From: Catenuloplanes atrovinosus
Lineage (GTDB): Bacteria; Actinomycetota; Actinomycetes; Mycobacteriales; Micromonosporaceae
Direction of reading: 5' to 3'
Assembly: GCF_031458235.1 (NCBI RefSeq)
Contig: NZ_JAVDYB010000001.1
Location: 434,001-498,000, forward strand
Length of the DNA stretch: 64,000 nt
Shown one piece after another: positions 35,101 through 43,745 of this stretch. Made by a program: the position numbers and the translations under genes. How positions within the stretch are numbered: the first letter of the stretch is position 1; each line of letters starts with the position of its first letter. The notes below the pieces were generated by a model. The model did not search any database, was not told the origin of the DNA, and saw nothing but the letters and a program-made list of their open reading frames with translations.

Positions 35101-38100
35101 GGGACGAGTCCTGCCAGCAGCTGGAATACCTGCACCGGGCGGACAAGAACCTGATCGGCCTCTCCAAGGAGGTCCGGACCCTTCCCGCCGCGTGCGGCGC
35201 GGCTCCCGACTTCACCGATCTGAAGAAGCTCAGCTCGGCGGTTCGCACGGCGTACGACGGTGCCGCGTTCGGCGCCGCGCTCGCCGCGAACACCCGCGGA
35301 CTGGCCACGGAGACCTGGTCGCTGAAGGCGGACGGCTCCGGCTTCCAATCCGACGGCACCACCGGATTCGACGCGGTCGGCCGCGTCACGTCGCGCACCG
35401 ACGTGGACGGCAAGGCGTCGACGGTCACCTATGAGCCGGCCCTCGGCCAGGCGTTCAAGGTGATCGAGAAGAATTCGCTCGGGCACACCCAGACGCAGGA
35501 ACTGGAGCCGGGCCGCGCGGTCACCGTGCGGACCACGGACGCCAACGACCGGGTCAGCGTCGCGGAGTACGACGCACTCGGCCGGCTCCGCAAGGCCTGG
35601 GCGCCGGGCCGCACCCCGAACGCGACGACGGTTCCCGACTTCGAGGCCGTGTACAACACGCAGCCCAAGCAGGTGCCGAACGTCATCACGTACACCAGGG
35701 GACACGACAACAAGCTGCAGACCGCGGTCACGTTCTTCGACGGGCTCGGCCGCGAGCGGCAGAGCCAGGAGGAGGCGGTCGGCGGCGGCCGGCTGATCAC
35801 CGACACGCTCTACAACGGCTCCGGCGAGGTGTGGCAGACCAACAACGCCTACTACTCGACCAAGGCGCCGGAGCCGACGCTGTTCAGCCCGGAGTCCGAC
35901 ACGCTGGTGCCGAACGCCACCCGGTACACGTACGACGGACTGGGCCGAGTGCTCACCGAGACGCCGCTGTTCCACGGCACTCCGGCCACGGATCGGATCA
36001 CCCGGTACGAGTACGGTCCCGACTACTCCACCGTGATCAACCCGGCCGGGGCGGCGTCCTACCGCGTCTTCAGTGACGCGAACGGCCGCACGACTCGCGT
36101 CGACACATTCACGGACGGCAACCGCGTCGCGTTCACCAGCCTGCGGTACGAGTACGACGCGCGCGGCCAGATGGCCAAGGCCGTGCACGGCAGCAACGCC
36201 GCCAAGCAGTGGTCCTGGGTTTACGACGGCCGCGGGCGGGTGATCAGCGCCACCGACCCGGACGCCGGCACCACGACCACCACGTACGACCACCGTGACC
36301 GCACGCTGACCACCACGAACGCCCGTGGCGTGACGCTGTGGAACGGCTACGACGAACTGTCGCGCCCGACCCAGCAGCGGCTCAACGGCCCGAGCGGCAC
36401 CCAGGTGTCGTCGTTCACCTATGACACCGCACCCGGTGGCAAGGGCCTTCCGGCGACGGCGACCCGGTACACCGACGGGCTGGCGTACACCCAGTCGGTC
36501 GGCGGCTACACCTACGACTATCAGCCGACCTCCACCACGCTGACGCTGCCGCAGAGCATCGCCACGGAGTGGGGATTTCAGAACTCATACACCTACGGCT
36601 ACACCTACACCGACACCGGGCTGCCGGAGACGATGCAGCTCCCGTCCGTCGGCAACTTCCCCTCCGAGCGGCTGCTGGTCCGCTACACCAAGGACGGCCT
36701 GCCGCTGACCGTGTCGGGCAAGGACTGGTACGGCTCGGAGACCGCGTACTCGCCGTACGGCCAGGTGCTCCGCTCGACGCTGGGCACCCACCCGTACCGG
36801 GTCTGGTCGCAGTCGACCTTCGACGAGGCCAGCGGCGCGCTGACCACGCAGCAGGTCTACCGGGAGAACGCGGGCAACACCGCGCTGGTCACCGGGCACC
36901 TGGTCAGCAACCGCAACTACACCTACGACGCGGCGGGCAACGTGCTCGCCATTCGGGAGCGCGCCGACGGTATCGCCGAGCGGCAGTGCTTCATCTACGA
37001 CGCGATCGGGCAGCTCACGAAGGCGTGGACCGCCAAGAATCAGGAGGCGTGCAACGCCGGCCCGGCCAACGCCGACGGCACGACGAACGTCGCGGCCGGT
37101 AAGGACAACTCCGGATACTGGCAGGAGTACGGCTACGACGACCTGGGCAATCGTCAATGGGTCGCCAACAAGGACATCAACGGCGACAAGACCAAGGACG
37201 TGGCCACCGAGTACGACTACGGCAGGGCCAACGGCAGCCAGCCCGGCACGCTGACCAAGGTCCGGAAGAAGTTCACCACTCCGGAGGGCGCCGCGGTCAC
37301 CGCGGAGGCGGAGCGGCTCTACGAGCTGACCGGCGAGACCAAGGCGGTCACGTCGCTGACCACCGGCGACAAGCAGGAGCTGACCTGGACCTACGACGGC
37401 CAGGTCGAGCGGGTCACCGGCCAGGGTGAGAACGGCAAGACCGCCTATTACGGCCTCGGTGACAAGTGCCTCGACCTCAAGTCGGGCCTCGCTCAGCCAG
37501 GTACGGTGGTCCAGCTCTACACCTGCAACGCCACGATCGCGCAGAAGTGGACCTTCACGGCCGTACCGAACCAGGCCGACCCGAACCTGGGCACGCTGGC
37601 CGCGTACGACTCCTGGTGCCTGCAGCCGGCCGCGAACACCGCCGGCTCCGCGCTGGCGATCCAGAAGTGCGACGGCTCGGCAGCGCAGCGGCTGAAGCGC
37701 AACAGTTCCGGCCAGTACACGCACGTCGCCTCAGGGCTGTGCGTAGCGGTCAAGGACGCGGCGAACCTCAGCGGCACCGCGGTCGTGCTCGCCACCTGCG
37801 ACGCGTCGTCCGCCGCCCAGAAGTGGGAGGCGCAGAACCAGACCCGCTACATCTACGGGCCCAGCGGCACGCCGCTGCTGAGCATCCAGGGTAAGCAGGC
37901 CACCCTCGACCTGGGCGATGCTCAGGTCACCACCAACAAGGGCGGCGTGCTCGTCAAGACCCATCGGTCGTACGGCACGCCGGGCGGCACGATCCTGCGG
38001 TACGCCTACGGGACCGCCGCGCCGAACATGGTGGCGATCGCGGCCGACCCGCAGGGCAGCCCGGCCGCCGAGATCGCGCTCCAGAACGGCATGGAGACCC

Positions 38101-39887
38101 GGATTCGTAAGCAGGACCCGTTCGGCAACGTGCGCGGTACCAGCGTCAACCTGCAGACGGACACCGGGTTCCTCGGTGCCGGCCGCGACGACGCCTCCGG
38201 CTACACCCGGCTCGGTGCACGTCTCTACGACCCGTCCGTCGGACGATTCCTGTCCGCCGACCCGGTCGTGGACCTCCAGGACCCGATGCAGTCCAACGGG
38301 TACTCCTACGCCCACAACAACCCGGTGACCCACACGGACCCGACCGGCCTGTCGATCTCGCTCACCCCGTCGGAGATGGCGGCGGCCCTGGCCGGTGCCG
38401 GACTGACGACCGCTCAGGTCGCTCAGGCTCAGGCGACGATGAACCAGTCGCTCATGTCGGTGATCATGTCCGCCGCGTGGGGGATCCTGGCGGAGTTCAT
38501 CGGCATCAACGACGCGATCGGCTGCTTCGGCGGCGACATGTGGGCCTGCGGCAGCCTGATCCTCGGTGCCATCCCGTGGGGCAAGGTCGCCAAGATCCCG
38601 AGCGTGGCGAAGGCGATCAATCGCACCATCAACGCCATCCAGGCCTGGCAGTCCGCCCGCAAGGCGGCTCAGACGGTGCTGGCCGCGGCCAAGGCCGCGG
38701 AACGCCAGGCGATCGCCGCGAAGAAGGCGGCGATCGAACGGGCCAAGAAGGCGGCCGAGGCGGCGCGGAAGAAGGCCGCGGAGAAGGCCAACACCACCAG
38801 CAACAGGGCCGTCAACGAAGCCAAGAAGACCGGGAACACGGTCCAGAAGGACGCTCAGGCCAAGGCCGCTCCTCGGTCGTCGTCGGCGTCGGCCACCAGG
38901 GGCGGCGGCGGTAAGCCGCAGTCGGCGAAACCGAGCGGCAACGCCGGCGGAGGAACCCGCGCCAAGGGAGGAAGCAGTGGCGGCGGAGGCGCCGGCAAGG
39001 CGGACTCCGGTGGTGGGTCCTGCAAGCTGAACAACAGCTTCGTGCCCGGCACCCGGGTCCACATGGCGGACGGTTCGACCAAGGCGATCGAGGACGTCGC
39101 ACCGGGCGACAAGGTGAAGGCCACCGACCCGGAGACCGGTGAGACGACCGTCCAGACGGTGACGGCCACGATCGAGGGTGAGGGAGTCAAGCGGCTCGTC
39201 AAGGTCGTCATCGATACGGACGGCGCGACCGCCGAACTCACCGCCACCGACGGCCACCCGTTCTGGGTGCCCGAACTGGGGCGGTGGGTCGAGGCCACCG
39301 AGTTGCGGCCCGGGCAGTGGTTGCGGACCGGTGCCGGTTCCTGGGTGCAGGTCTCGTCGGTCGAGCGCTGGACGGTCACCCACGCCGTCGTCCACAACCT
39401 CAGCGTCAGTGGCGTCCACACGTACTACGTGGTCGCCGGTGGCCAGCCGGTTCTCGTCCACAACTGTGGGCCGACCGAGACCGACGCCTCGCTGGCCCGC
39501 GACCGTGCCGAGGAACTCCAGAGCGGTCGCGACGACTACTGGAACGCGGCGAACCACGGAACGACCGCGGTGATCGGCGTCTTCAACACGAAGACGAAGC
39601 AGTGGACGAATCACATCGCCATCAACGGCGATGGCGAGATGCCGAGCGGCTGGACCCTCGGTGCGAACGAGAAATTCGTGCAGGGGCGAGGCCATGCCGA
39701 GGAGGCGATCCTCAACAACCTCGGTCCCGACGAGGTCGTCGGTTTCGGTGGCACCTCGCGCAACATCTGCCGTGACATCTGCTATCCATTGCTCAACGGT
39801 GCCGGCATGCGGTTCGGTGGCGCGGGGTACTTTGGTGGCCGGGCGGACAAGACGGAATTCTCGTTGTTCTGGCAGGAGGACTGGTAG
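32139..39887 (+). CDS. Secreted RHS polymorphic toxin with lectin, HINT and deaminase-like C terminus
   Basis: 2582 residues. Order: Arg-rich n-region and signal peptide (1-45); SpvB/TcdB-like start of the shell (FTYSYQVTVPQTGGGMAPQI, near 325); long YD-repeat region; a ricin-type beta-trefoil with QKW/QRL/QKW boxes at about 1774-1900, inside the shell; RHS core GARLYDPSVGRFLSADPV and DPTG (about 2010-2068); hydrophobic segment (about 2105-2155); Lys/Ala-rich coil; HINT autoprotease from CKLNNSFVPGTRV (Cys2295) to VLVHNC (about 2443). The last 139 residues are the toxin: His2519-Ala-Glu2521-Glu and Cys2544-RDI-Cys2548 match the HxE...C-x(2-4)-C zinc site of deaminases. HINT should cut the toxin free; target (nucleic acid or nucleotide) is unknown. 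Confidence 0.9.
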   Translation: MHGGTGPWSRPRRGRRWSRPIRATLIALLSTTLVVSGTGTQGLAVPPSGADRNQQVDLPPLPETRPVTQDESADQTLEPAPEVPVDPYAPTAVAPWSEGTGTVDLTGAEPGELVKVADLPVSLGVPEGADPATVDGEWTVDLAAPEASQDAGVPGLIMKLSPPATAEPEASVALSVDYTTFADLYGPQAADRFGLMLLPDCVYDALGTGDCAPSDEEETAPAASSQLLSSEVEVVPAAAGAGARAASATGERRVVTGTVPVSALRDAAPAAANARAAAAADAGGVVGALDTGASVSGDFTATPLLSSGSWAAGSSSGAFTYSYQVTVPQTGGGMAPQINLGYSSQSVDGRTSSTNNQASWIGDGWDYSAGQITRTYAGCRQDSKKAGSNNAKHKTGDMCWGSQNATLSLGGTTTELVYANGTWTTANGDGSRIERKLDTTRGNGDRDGEYWIVTTRDGTRYHFGLNKLPGWTDGKPVTNSVLTMPVYGNHAGEPCYNSDWTKSYCTQAWRWSLDYVEDLQGNAMSFWWTKEDKGYYARNFNWKAPVSYDRAGYLSRIDYGQRADSIFTATAPASVAFSVAERCYAEGSLTCSAENFKSKDPGKYRIWYDTPADLRCEAKKMCWNAAPTFWSTKRLDKITTSALRVPGSGTRQVVDEYQLDQTFPVLKTGPNTALWLKSITRTGYGLNTAANERITLNAVKFESNTEDMPNRVKKDNRPGFSRLRIGRVINEYGGETVVNYRKPVGDCSTGTGLPGKGDTAALKNNDRLCYPAYWHPDPEAEEIDWFHKYVVESVEELPNVDGAANTVTRYEYDRAGWKLAEQEFTKKATRTYSQFAGFEKVTVLTGSEVPEFAGRTTKSVTRFFRGMGDTVSVKDAAGVEIAKDEEPFAGRIAEELTYASHTDADDRWLTRSVTVPAAQELARRARDDGLSPLIAWRVTEPRAYSVTRSSGTGDDKRTLRTLETKTTFETTYGLPTRVEFLGDTGVTGDESCQQLEYLHRADKNLIGLSKEVRTLPAACGAAPDFTDLKKLSSAVRTAYDGAAFGAALAANTRGLATETWSLKADGSGFQSDGTTGFDAVGRVTSRTDVDGKASTVTYEPALGQAFKVIEKNSLGHTQTQELEPGRAVTVRTTDANDRVSVAEYDALGRLRKAWAPGRTPNATTVPDFEAVYNTQPKQVPNVITYTRGHDNKLQTAVTFFDGLGRERQSQEEAVGGGRLITDTLYNGSGEVWQTNNAYYSTKAPEPTLFSPESDTLVPNATRYTYDGLGRVLTETPLFHGTPATDRITRYEYGPDYSTVINPAGAASYRVFSDANGRTTRVDTFTDGNRVAFTSLRYEYDARGQMAKAVHGSNAAKQWSWVYDGRGRVISATDPDAGTTTTTYDHRDRTLTTTNARGVTLWNGYDELSRPTQQRLNGPSGTQVSSFTYDTAPGGKGLPATATRYTDGLAYTQSVGGYTYDYQPTSTTLTLPQSIATEWGFQNSYTYGYTYTDTGLPETMQLPSVGNFPSERLLVRYTKDGLPLTVSGKDWYGSETAYSPYGQVLRSTLGTHPYRVWSQSTFDEASGALTTQQVYRENAGNTALVTGHLVSNRNYTYDAAGNVLAIRERADGIAERQCFIYDAIGQLTKAWTAKNQEACNAGPANADGTTNVAAGKDNSGYWQEYGYDDLGNRQWVANKDINGDKTKDVATEYDYGRANGSQPGTLTKVRKKFTTPEGAAVTAEAERLYELTGETKAVTSLTTGDKQELTWTYDGQVERVTGQGENGKTAYYGLGDKCLDLKSGLAQPGTVVQLYTCNATIAQKWTFTAVPNQADPNLGTLAAYDSWCLQPAANTAGSALAIQKCDGSAAQRLKRNSSGQYTHVASGLCVAVKDAANLSGTAVVLATCDASSAAQKWEAQNQTRYIYGPSGTPLLSIQGKQATLDLGDAQVTTNKGGVLVKTHRSYGTPGGTILRYAYGTAAPNMVAIAADPQGSPAAEIALQNGMETRIRKQDPFGNVRGTSVNLQTDTGFLGAGRDDASGYTRLGARLYDPSVGRFLSADPVVDLQDPMQSNGYSYAHNNPVTHTDPTGLSISLTPSEMAAALAGAGLTTAQVAQAQATMNQSLMSVIMSAAWGILAEFIGINDAIGCFGGDMWACGSLILGAIPWGKVAKIPSVAKAINRTINAIQAWQSARKAAQTVLAAAKAAERQAIAAKKAAIERAKKAAEAARKKAAEKANTTSNRAVNEAKKTGNTVQKDAQAKAAPRSSSASATRGGGGKPQSAKPSGNAGGGTRAKGGSSGGGGAGKADSGGGSCKLNNSFVPGTRVHMADGSTKAIEDVAPGDKVKATDPETGETTVQTVTATIEGEGVKRLVKVVIDTDGATAELTATDGHPFWVPELGRWVEATELRPGQWLRTGAGSWVQVSSVERWTVTHAVVHNLSVSGVHTYYVVAGGQPVLVHNCGPTETDASLARDRAEELQSGRDDYWNAANHGTTAVIGVFNTKTKQWTNHIAINGDGEMPSGWTLGANEKFVQGRGHAEEAILNNLGPDEVVGFGGTSRNICRDICYPLLNGAGMRFGGAGYFGGRADKTEFSLFWQEDW

Positions 39888-39890
39888 GTC

Positions 39891-40358
39891 ATGAACAGTG
39901 TCAAGCTGACGGAAGCATCGGGTTACACCGTCGGCGACCTGCTCCTGATCTCCGCGGAAGCGTTCGACGCACGTGTCGCGGGGACCACCCCGCGGCGCGT
40001 GCGCGTCGACTGGCCATGGCGCGAGGTCGATCCGGAGTCGAGGAACTCGTGGGACGGCACGGTGGCCTTTCCACGGGACCCCGGCGCGTACGAGTGGTGC
40101 AACACACCGTGGCGGCTCGAGCCCGATCCGTCCGAACTGACGACCGGTGACGCCTGCTTCGTCGGCATTCCTCCCACGGAGGTGAGAGTCACGGGTATCG
40201 AGAGGTTCGAGCCGCCCGCGGACTACGGCTTCCTGCCGCGGCCGGACTACGTTCTCGAACTGGTTCCGGTGGACATGGTGGATGACGAGGACGCCGGTTT
40301 CGTCCTCTATCTCAACGGCGGGGAACCGATCGAGATCGAGGTTCTCGAACGCGCGTAA
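39891..40358 (+). CDS. Probable immunity protein for the RHS toxin
   Basis: 155 residues, acidic, no signal peptide, starting 3 bases after the toxin stop with GGAGGA in the toxin's last codons as ribosome binding site. Sequence: GYTVGDLLLISAEAFDARVA, a Trp/Pro-rich middle (WPWREVDP, EWCNTPWRLEPDP) and an acidic end (VDMVDDEDAGFVLYLNGGEP). No known immunity family recognised. A small, acidic, cytoplasmic protein co-translated directly behind a polymorphic toxin is the standard immunity position; the role is inferred from context only. Confidence 0.75.
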   Translation: MNSVKLTEASGYTVGDLLLISAEAFDARVAGTTPRRVRVDWPWREVDPESRNSWDGTVAFPRDPGAYEWCNTPWRLEPDPSELTTGDACFVGIPPTEVRVTGIERFEPPADYGFLPRPDYVLELVPVDMVDDEDAGFVLYLNGGEPIEIEVLERA

Positions 40359-40376
40359 CCGGTGCCGGCCGGGGCC

Positions 40377-40883
40377 TCACAGCTTCATCTCGAAGAAGCG
40401 CCAGTACTGCCGCATGTGCGCGGGAATCTCCGTCTCCTCGTAGGGTTCCCGCTCCACGAACCCGCGGGACTGGTACAGGCGCTGGGCGTCGGTCATGAAA
40501 CGGCAGCTGTCCAGGCGGACGGTGTCGGCCTCGAACGTGTCGCGGGCCTCGGTCAGCAGCCGGTCGATCAGGGCCGAACCGACCCCCAGGCCGCGGCCCC
40601 GCGGGTCGACGTACATCCGCTTCACCTCGACCACCCGCGGGGCGATGGTGCGCAGCGCGGCGACGCCGACCGGGTCGCCGTCGTGGTCGGCGAGGAGGAG
40701 CAGGCCCTCCGGCGGTACGAAGTGGGGGAGCGACTCGCGGATCGCGCCGAGGTCGGTGGGGGAGTCCGCCACCCCGTACTCCTCGCGGAGCCGGCCGACG
40801 GCCCAGGTGAGGTAGTCGCCCATCAGGCTGACGAGCACGTCGGAGTCGGTGGCCAGGTCGGCCTGGCGGAGGGTGACGCTCAT
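40377..40883 (-). CDS. GNAT-family N-acetyltransferase
   Basis: 168 residues. GNAT fold: strand 4/5 with acetyl-CoA loop VDPRGRGLGVGSALIDRLL (about residues 91-109), preceded by EVKRMYV, and a late LYQSRGFVEREPYEE motif. The final helix includes the alpha-beta region of small-molecule acetyltransferases. Substrate unknown. It converges on the immunity gene (18 bases) and precedes a Usp gene without overlap. Confidence 0.88.
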   Translation of the reverse strand: MSVTLRQADLATDSDVLVSLMGDYLTWAVGRLREEYGVADSPTDLGAIRESLPHFVPPEGLLLLADHDGDPVGVAALRTIAPRVVEVKRMYVDPRGRGLGVGSALIDRLLTEARDTFEADTVRLDSCRFMTDAQRLYQSRGFVEREPYEETEIPAHMRQYWRFFEMKL

Positions 40884-40901
40884 GATCCTGAGCCTACGGC
40901 G

Positions 40902-41348
40902 TCACGGGACCACGGTGACCGGCCAGCGGGCCGCGCGGACCAGGCGGGTGGCGAGGGAGCCGGCGATCTTGTGGCCGAGCCCGGCGGAGGCGCCGACGAT
41001 GATGCCGCTGGCCTTGACCTCCTCGGCGACGTCGCCGAGCACGCGCAGCGGGTCGCCGGGGCGGACGACCAGCCGGGCGTCGACGGACCAGTCGCGCGCC
41101 TGCTGGTCGAGCATCTCCAGCAGCTCGGACTCGATCTCGCTCTGCGCCTCGACGAGGGCCTGCACGGCCGTACCGCCGAAGGTCAGGAACGCCCCTGGCT
41201 CCCGGCGGGCGTAGACGGCGAAGAGGCGGGCGCGCTGCCGGCGGGCGAGGCCGAGCGCGTACGCGGCGGCGCGCAGCGAGCCCTCGGAGCCGTCGACGCC
41301 GACGACCAGGGCCGAGGGGCCGTCGGTGCCGAGTTCAAAAGCGCCCAC
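40902..41348 (-). CDS. Universal stress protein (UspA family)
   Basis: 148 residues. N-terminal strand and loop ALVVGVDGSEGSLRAAAYAL; C-terminal nucleotide-binding-like stretch IIVGASAGLGHKIAGSLATR then WPVTVVP, as in ATP-binding Usp proteins (G-x2-G-x9-G-S pattern approximated). Single Usp domain. Stand-alone gene; stress or dormancy role is only what is known of the family. Confidence 0.88.
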   Translation of the reverse strand: MGAFELGTDGPSALVVGVDGSEGSLRAAAYALGLARRQRARLFAVYARREPGAFLTFGGTAVQALVEAQSEIESELLEMLDQQARDWSVDARLVVRPGDPLRVLGDVAEEVKASGIIVGASAGLGHKIAGSLATRLVRAARWPVTVVP

Positions 41349-41402
41349 GTTCGCGGCCTCCTGGCTGTGCCGTGCCGTACGTGGGCGCGATTCTATGGTG
41401 AC

Positions 41403-41435
41403 GGCCCGGACCCGCGGAAGGCGCGGGCCCGGGCC
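41403..41435 (-). terminator. Hairpin downstream of araA
   Basis: Inverted repeat GGCCCGGACCCGC (41403-41415) with GCGGGCCCGGGCC (41423-41435), 13 pairs with one mismatch and a 7-base loop. It begins 7 bases after the araA stop on the minus strand and lies in the spacer before the Usp gene. Confidence 0.7.
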
Positions 41436-41441
41436 GGGGCG

Positions 41442-42932
41442 TCACAGCGACCGGGCCAGCCGATAGTAGGCGCTGTTCCACCGGACGCGGTCGGCGAAGT
41501 CGTGCGTGGTGGTGTTCGCGTCGATGAGCAGCAACTCGGTCTGCAGGATGGTGGCGAAGTCGCGCAGCGTCTCCGTACCGATGGCCTGGGTCAGCACGGT
41601 GTGGTGCGGGCCGCCCGCGGTCAGCCAGCACTCGGCGGACGTGGACAGCGACGGTGCCGGCTTCCAGACCGCGCGCGCGACCGGCAGGTTCGGCAGCGGC
41701 TCGTCCGGCGCGGTCACCTCGATCTCGTTCGCGACCAGGCGGAACCGGTCGCCGAGGTCCGCCAGGCCGACCACGATGCCGGCGCCGGGGGCGGCGTCGA
41801 AGACCATCCGGACCGGGTCCTCGCGACCGCCGATGCCGAGCGGGTGGATCTCCAGGCGCGGCTTGGCGGACGCGATGGTCGGGCAGACCTCCAGCATGTG
41901 CGCACCGAGGATCTTCGGCTCGCCCGGGCCGAAGTGGTACGTGTAGTCCTCCATGAACGAGGTGCCGCGCCCGGTGCCGGTGCCCATCGCCTTGAACGTG
42001 GCGACCAGCACGGACGTCTTCCAGTCACCCTCGCCGCCGAAGCCGTACCCGTCCGCCATCAGCCGCTGCACCGCGAGGCCGGGGAGCTGGCGCAGCCCGC
42101 CGAGGTCCTCGAAGTTCGTGGTGAACGCGCCGAAGTCACCCTCGGTGAGGAACGTGCGCAGGCCGGCCTCGATCCGGGCCGCGTAGCGCAGCGACTCGTG
42201 CCGCTCGCCGCCCACGGCCAGCTCCGGCGCGATCTCGTAGGTGTCCGCGTACTCGCCGATCAGCGTGTCGATCTCCTTGTCCGAGGCGGCGTCGACCACC
42301 TCGACCAGGTCGTTCACGCCGTACGTGTTGACCGAGACGCCGAACTGCAGCTCCGCCTCGACCTTGTCGCCCTCGGTCACCGCCACGTTGCGCATGTTGT
42401 CGCCGAACCGGGCCAGCCGCAGGCTGCGCAGCCTCGTGACGCCGGCCGCCGCGCGGATCCACTCGTCGACCCGGCGCACCACGGTGGGGTCGGACGCGTG
42501 GCCGGCGATGGTCTTGCGCGGCACCCCGAGCCGGGCCTGGATGAACCCGAACTCCCGGTCGCCGTGCGCGGCCTGGTTCAGGTTCATGAAGTCCATGTCG
42601 ATGGTCGACCACGGCAGCGACACGTTGTGCTGCGTGTGCAGGTGCAGCAGCGGCTTGCGCAGCGTGTCCAGGCCGGTGATCCACATCTTGGCCGGCGAGA
42701 ACGTGTGCATCCAGGCGATGACGCCGACGCAGTTCTTGTCCGCGTTCGCGTCGAGCATCACCTGGCGGATCGCGCCGGAGTCGGTCAGGACCGGCTTGCC
42801 GACGATCTCGGCGCTCAGGCCACCGGCCGTGAGCTGGTCCTGGATCTCCCGGCTCTGGGCGGCCACCTGCTCCAGCGTCTCGGGTCCGTAGAGATGCTGG
42901 CTGCCGGTGAGAAACCAGATCTGGTGCGTCAT
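41442..42932 (-). CDS. araA: L-arabinose isomerase
   Basis: 496 residues from ATG 42932 with AGGAA upstream; length matches AraA (about 500). Begins [19 protein letters not shown], the AraA N-terminal hallmark, and has [28 protein letters not shown], then [11 protein letters not shown] and [20 protein letters not shown] carrying the metal-binding Glu and His residues. Converts L-arabinose to L-ribulose in the cytoplasm. AraB and AraD are not adjacent in the window. A 12-bp palindromic operator lies upstream, so sugar-responsive repression is likely. Confidence 0.96.
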   Translation of the reverse strand: MTHQIWFLTGSQHLYGPETLEQVAAQSREIQDQLTAGGLSAEIVGKPVLTDSGAIRQVMLDANADKNCVGVIAWMHTFSPAKMWITGLDTLRKPLLHLHTQHNVSLPWSTIDMDFMNLNQAAHGDREFGFIQARLGVPRKTIAGHASDPTVVRRVDEWIRAAAGVTRLRSLRLARFGDNMRNVAVTEGDKVEAELQFGVSVNTYGVNDLVEVVDAASDKEIDTLIGEYADTYEIAPELAVGGERHESLRYAARIEAGLRTFLTEGDFGAFTTNFEDLGGLRQLPGLAVQRLMADGYGFGGEGDWKTSVLVATFKAMGTGTGRGTSFMEDYTYHFGPGEPKILGAHMLEVCPTIASAKPRLEIHPLGIGGREDPVRMVFDAAPGAGIVVGLADLGDRFRLVANEIEVTAPDEPLPNLPVARAVWKPAPSLSTSAECWLTAGGPHHTVLTQAIGTETLRDFATILQTELLLIDANTTTHDFADRVRWNSAYYRLARSL

Positions 42933-43066
42933 CGCAGGTTCCTGTCTGCCGTGATCGCGGGGTCGCGCTCGGTGTGGGTGGGGGACTTTCCGCGGAACGA
43001 TACGCACTCACGGCCGTCGTGCGCAGGACCGCCGGCGGAGGACGCGCCGGCCTGCCCGCGACGAAA

Positions 43067-43078
43067 GTGAGCGCTCAC
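43067..43078. promoter_or_regulatory. Palindromic operator upstream of araA
   Basis: Perfect 12-bp palindrome GTGAGCGCTCAC between the response-regulator stop and araA. The GAGCGCTC core is typical of LacI-family sugar-repressor operators. It is about 135 bases from the araA start, in the only spacer that can hold the araA promoter. Confidence 0.6.
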
Positions 43079-43109
43079 ATCCTGGATCATGGCACAGCCC
43101 GGCCCGGCG

Positions 43110-43745
43110 TCACAGGCGTGCCCGATGGGCGATGACCGCCAGCTGGGTACGGTCCCGGGCGCGCAGCTTCGCCATCAGCCGGCTCACGTAGGTGCGGGCC
43201 GTCGCCGGGCTGATGACCAGCGCGGACGCGATCTCCTGGTTCGTCTCGCCGAGCCCCACCCGGGCCAGCACCTGCCGCTCCCGCTCGGTCAGCGAGGCCA
43301 GCCGGGGGTCCCGCTCCGGCGGCGGCTCCGCGGCGAGCCGGTCCATCACGTGCCGGGCCACGGCCGGGGACAGCAGGTTCCCGCCCTCGGCCACGGTCCG
43401 TACCGCGCGGCGCAGCTCGTCCGCGCCGGTGTCCTTGAGCAGGTACCCGGCGGCGCCGGCGCGGACCGCGGCGTCGATCTCGCCCGGCTCGGAGAACGTG
43501 GTCAGCACCAGCACCCGGGTGCCGGGCAGCTCCGCGGTGATCGCGGCGGTCGCGTCCAGCCCGCCGCCGCCCGGCATCCGCAGGTCCATCAGCACCACGT
43601 CCGGGCGCAGCCGGCGCGCCTCCGCGAGCCCGCGCACGCCGCCGGACGCCTCGCCGGCGATCTCGATGCCCGGGTCGTTGCCGAGCAGGCTGCGCAGCCC
43701 GGCGCGCACCAGATCCTGGTCGTCGACGATCAAAACCCTGATCAT
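43110..43745 (-). CDS. NarL/LuxR-family response regulator
   Basis: 211 residues. Receiver domain with acidic pair (LIVDDQDLVRAG), phosphoacceptor Asp in VLMDLRMPG, and Lys in YLLKDTGADE. The C-terminal LuxR helix-turn-helix is LTERERQVLARVGLGETNQE followed by ISPATARTYVSRLMAKL. Its ATG overlaps the stop of the sensor-kinase gene by 4 bases, so they form a two-component pair. Targets not visible. Confidence 0.94.
   Translation of the reverse strand: MIRVLIVDDQDLVRAGLRSLLGNDPGIEIAGEASGGVRGLAEARRLRPDVVLMDLRMPGGGGLDATAAITAELPGTRVLVLTTFSEPGEIDAAVRAGAAGYLLKDTGADELRRAVRTVAEGGNLLSPAVARHVMDRLAAEPPPERDPRLASLTERERQVLARVGLGETNQEIASALVISPATARTYVSRLMAKLRARDRTQLAVIAHRARL

Noticed and set aside
32190-36293. 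Long leftward open frame inside the RHS gene
   Set aside because: It is antisense to a clear multi-domain toxin, lacks domain motifs, and has no ribosome binding site.
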